In this document: positions 6,336-8,710 of the stretch, piece by piece | Layout: each line of letters opens with the position of its first letter | Numbering within the stretch: the stretch's first letter is position 1 | Origin: Maribacter sp. | Lineage (GTDB): Bacteria > Bacteroidota > Bacteroidia > Flavobacteriales > Flavobacteriaceae | DNA length: 8,710 bases | Direction: 5' to 3' | Assembly (NCBI GenBank): GCA_030730545.1 | Contig: JANQUX010000116.1 | Coordinates: 1 to 8,710, forward strand | Notes under the pieces: model-generated | The model's database searches: none | Told to the model about the DNA's origin: nothing | Seen by the model: the letters and a program-made list of their open reading frames with translations, nothing else | Made by a program: the position numbers and the translations under genes

Positions 6336-6712
6336 ATGGACTTACAGAAAAATAAAGAAAATGCAATCGCATTCTACAGAACAGCTTATTTAGGGCAACC
6401 AAAGCTGGCTATAGAAAAATATGTAGGTGACGAATATATTCAGCACAACCCAGCAGTTGCGAACGGTACAAAAGGCTTCATCGATTACTTTGAACGTATG
6501 CAAAAAGAATACCCACAGAAATCTATTGATTTGTTCGCAGTATTGCAGAAAACGATCTTGTTGCTTTACACACGCACCAAATATGGCCTGGTAATGACCA
6601 ATATATTACTATGGATTTTTTTAGATTTGATAACCATGGCAAAATTTGCGAACACTGGGATTCTATTCAACAAATACCCGAAAAATCTAAGAACCCAAAT
6701 ACAATGTACTAA
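6336..6712 (+). pseudogene. SnoaL-like / NTF2-fold protein gene broken by a one-base frameshift
   Basis: The first 65 codons encode MDLQKNKENAIAFYRTAYLG through KGFIDYFERMQKEYPQKSID, typical of small SnoaL-like proteins (about 125 residues, cone-shaped NTF2 fold). From 6531 the reading frame becomes meaningless. Shifting at TTT (6530-6532) restores VRSIAENDLVALHTHQIWPG (from 6533), then MDFFRFDNHGKICEHWDSIQ and a stop at 6710-6712. The product would be about 125 residues if one T were added (GAT TTT GTT). His and Trp residues in HTHQIWPG and EHWDSIQ match the family pocket. As written, the original frame runs on to 6755 and overlaps the next start. The lesion is either a recent mutation or a homopolymer sequencing error. 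Related proteins are annotated as predicted aldol-condensation enzymes, but activity is rarely shown. Confidence 0.85.
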
Positions 6713-6741
6713 TACAGCAACGGACAAAAGAACTCAACTTT

Positions 6742-7524
6742 ATGAAAAATATTAATATTCAAGGTCTTAATTGGGATGCCAAATCATCGTTTCAACAAGG
6801 TCCGGCGAAAGCTCCTAACTTAATTAGAAAAGCATTGTACAGCGATTCAATGAATCTATATACCGAATTAGGGGTATCGATTGAAAGTGATACCGTAACC
6901 GATAAAGGTGATTTTACCATTAATGAGTATTTTGATATTACTGATATTACGAGAAAGAATCTTGAATCTGGCGCTAAACTACTTTCATTAGGCGGTGATC
7001 ATTCGGTTACATTTCCTATTATAAAAGCATTTCATGACCACTACCCAAAACTAGATATTTTACATATCGATGCTCATTCTGATCTGTACCATGACTATGA
7101 AGGCGACCCGTATTCTCACGCATGCCCTTTTGCGCGTATTATGGAAAATGGATTTGCCGTAAAATTGGTTCAAGTTGGTATAAGAACTTTGAATCCGCAT
7201 CAGGCTGCACAAGCAAAAAAGTACCATGTAGAGGTTCATGAAATGCGGAACCTTGACCTAAACAACATTCCGAAATTTAAAAATCTACTGTATATTTCGT
7301 TAGATATGGATGGTTTTGACCCTGCCTTTGCTCCTGGGGTTTCTCATCATGAGCCAGGCGGACTCTCATCGCGGCAAGTGTTAGATTTAATTCATAGTAT
7401 TGATACCGAAGTAGTAGGTGCTGATATTGTAGAATATAACCCTGATCGTGATTTCCACGATATGACCGCTTATTTGGCGGCAAAAATGATGAAAGAACTT
7501 ATTGGCAAAATGATGGAACGCTAA
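6742..7524 (+). CDS. speB: Agmatinase-family ureohydrolase
   Basis: A 260-residue cytoplasmic enzyme of the arginase/agmatinase fold, which hydrolyses a guanidino group to release urea using two manganese ions. All six metal ligands are visible: His87 in GGDHS (84-88), Asp110, His112 and Asp114 in DAHSDLYHDYEGD, and Asp188 and Asp190 in SLDMDGFDPA. PGVSHHEPGG (198-207) supplies the conserved Glu204 loop. The length is somewhat short for bacterial agmatinase (about 300), mainly because the N-terminus is reduced. The specificity loop reads DPYSHACPF rather than a standard agmatinase sequence, so arginine, agmatine or another guanidino compound remain possible and the symbol is tentative. It starts 29 bases after the restored SnoaL-like stop and precedes the glycosyltransferase by 53 bases. 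Confidence 0.85.
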   Translation: MKNINIQGLNWDAKSSFQQGPAKAPNLIRKALYSDSMNLYTELGVSIESDTVTDKGDFTINEYFDITDITRKNLESGAKLLSLGGDHSVTFPIIKAFHDHYPKLDILHIDAHSDLYHDYEGDPYSHACPFARIMENGFAVKLVQVGIRTLNPHQAAQAKKYHVEVHEMRNLDLNNIPKFKNLLYISLDMDGFDPAFAPGVSHHEPGGLSSRQVLDLIHSIDTEVVGADIVEYNPDRDFHDMTAYLAAKMMKELIGKMMER

Positions 7525-7577
7525 AACATATTTAAATAAAAACCAGTAAATTGACTTGTTTATAAACCAAACCCCCA

Positions 7578-8710
7578 ATGCCAATTCACCTAAAAACTTT
7601 TTTGAAGCTCCACAAGGTTTCCTTGATATTGGCATTATTAAGCTTAGTATTCTACTACACATTTGCCTATCACCTGCAGAGAACAGATTTCATAAAGCTT
7701 CTTACCCTATTAGTTGCGCTTTTCTTTTTCTGTTTTAAACTTATACAGTTCGAAAAACTCAACTTTAGGTTTCTATTGGGTATCGGCATCATTTTTAGAC
7801 TCATTTTTCTATGTGCCGAACCTAATCTTTCTCAAGATTTTTATCGTTTTATTTGGGATGGTCACTTGGTATCTAGTGGTGCCAACCCCTATTTACACAC
7901 TCCCGACGAACTTATGCAAAATATGGTGTCTATGATACCGAATGCCAATGCACTTTATGAGGGCATGGGTAGTTTAAGCGCACGGCATTACAGTAATTAC
8001 CCCCCATTAAACCAGCTTTTATTTGCTTTGGCAGCTCTTATTGGCGGCAAAAGTATGTTCGGCTCGTTAGTGGTTATGAGGTCTATTATTATATTGGCTG
8101 ATATTGGTGTTTTCTTTTTCGGGAGAAAGCTGCTGAAAAATTTGAACAGATCTCCCCATTTAATATTCTGGTACTTTTTAAATCCGCTTGTAATTGTAGA
8201 GCTTACCGGCAACCTTCATTTCGAAGGGGTTATGCTATTTTTCTTCATCTTATCCATGTTTCTATTATCTATTGATAAATGGAAAACTGCAGGTGTAGTT
8301 ATGGCATGCTCGATTTCAATAAAACTTGTTCCACTCTTATTTTTGCCTTTATTCTTTAAGTACTTAGGATGGAAAAAAAGTATCATTTTCTATACGATCA
8401 TTGGTATAACCTCTATTGTACTTTTTCTGCCATTTAATACTCCCGAGTTTATTGATAACTATTCGAAAACCATAAAACTATGGTTCTCGAATTTTGAATT
8501 CAATGCTAGCATCTATAATATCGCTAAAAAAACTGCCATACATTTTGATGCAAAACCGTGGGAGTTCATTAAAGAATATGGTAAAATTACACCGCTACTT
8601 ACTATAACCACTGTAGGTCTATTTACATTTTTACCAAAAAGATATGACTTAAACAGAGTGCTTTGGTCTATGATGTGGGTTTTGACAATTTATTACTTTA
8701 TGTCTACTAC
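7578..8710 (+). CDS. Polytopic GT-C-type glycosyltransferase (partial, 3' end outside window)
   Basis: An uninterrupted frame starts at the ATG at 7578 and runs off the window after 377 complete codons with no stop. The product is very hydrophobic, with roughly eight or nine membrane helices in this part. Near residues 82-105, PNLSQDFYRFIWDGHLVSSGANPY carries the D-x-YR-x-x-WDG ... G-x-NPY pattern of GT-C mannosyltransferase-like enzymes (GT87/DUF2029 and MptB-like groups), in which an acidic residue in the first outer loop is catalytic. NYPPLNQ (140-146) and GNLHFEG (211-217) are also typical. Such enzymes transfer a sugar from a polyprenyl-phosphate donor on the outer face of the membrane. 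Donor and acceptor are unknown here. Three shorter frames across the same bases are shadows. Confidence 0.82.
   Translation, partial: MPIHLKTFLKLHKVSLILALLSLVFYYTFAYHLQRTDFIKLLTLLVALFFFCFKLIQFEKLNFRFLLGIGIIFRLIFLCAEPNLSQDFYRFIWDGHLVSSGANPYLHTPDELMQNMVSMIPNANALYEGMGSLSARHYSNYPPLNQLLFALAALIGGKSMFGSLVVMRSIIILADIGVFFFGRKLLKNLNRSPHLIFWYFLNPLVIVELTGNLHFEGVMLFFFILSMFLLSIDKWKTAGVVMACSISIKLVPLLFLPLFFKYLGWKKSIIFYTIIGITSIVLFLPFNTPEFIDNYSKTIKLWFSNFEFNASIYNIAKKTAIHFDAKPWEFIKEYGKITPLLTITTVGLFTFLPKRYDLNRVLWSMMWVLTIYYFMST

Noticed and set aside
6713..6755. C-terminal extension of the unshifted SnoaL-like frame overlapping the ureohydrolase start
   Set aside because: It results only from the frameshift at 6530-6532. 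The restored frame stops at 6712 and matches the expected family length.
7277..7662. Two minus-strand open frames within and after the ureohydrolase gene
   Set aside because: They are antisense to a well-supported enzyme and the start of the glycosyltransferase, with no recognisable product.
7556..8212. Short plus- and minus-strand open frames across the glycosyltransferase
   Set aside because: One frame is open from 7578 to the window end with coherent membrane helices and GT-C motifs. The others are shadows of it.
1..8710. CRISPR array, tRNA, insertion sequence or toxin-antitoxin pair
   Set aside because: No regularly spaced repeats, cloverleaf sequence, transposase motifs or paired small genes of known type were seen on either strand.

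Overview
The window is AT-rich and looks like a chromosomal segment of a Bacteroidota bacterium, most likely a marine member of the Flavobacteriia. Three things point that way. Lipoprotein signals end in a short SC or GC lipobox, spacers are AT-rich, and most starts have little Shine-Dalgarno sequence. Several protein types here (YHYH-domain lipoprotein, DUF885 lipoprotein, small hypotheticals without clear families) are also common in that group. The genus is not determined. I see no tRNA, rRNA, CRISPR array, insertion sequence or phage gene.

Layout. Positions 1-451 hold no convincing gene but contain two hairpin-capable stretches (85-119 and 208-246). A plus-strand operon follows (452-2344). 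It encodes a YHYH-domain lipoprotein, an exported protein with a C-terminal membrane anchor whose start overlaps the YHYH stop by 11 bases, and a 71-residue two-helix membrane protein. A minus-strand block (5507 down to 2439) faces it. In transcription order this block has a DUF885 zinc-peptidase-like lipoprotein, a class I SAM methyltransferase and a 138-residue protein of unknown function. A near-perfect terminator hairpin (3645-3676) separates the DUF885 gene from the methyltransferase and runs almost directly into the methyltransferase ribosome binding site.

After a 272-base divergent spacer, a plus-strand gene run goes to the window edge (5780-8710). It contains a 181-residue unknown, a SnoaL-like/NTF2-fold gene broken by a one-base frameshift, an agmatinase-type ureohydrolase with all six metal ligands, and the first 377 codons of a polytopic GT-C-type glycosyltransferase that is cut by the window end. 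Gaps of 10, 29 and 53 bases suggest co-transcription, although the four products share no obvious pathway.

What stands out: the SnoaL-like gene can be restored to about 125 residues by adding one T at 6530-6532. The YHYH operon is a compact envelope module with no assigned function. The DUF885/methyltransferase terminator sits where it could control the downstream gene. I do not see convincing evidence of a new defence or mobile system.
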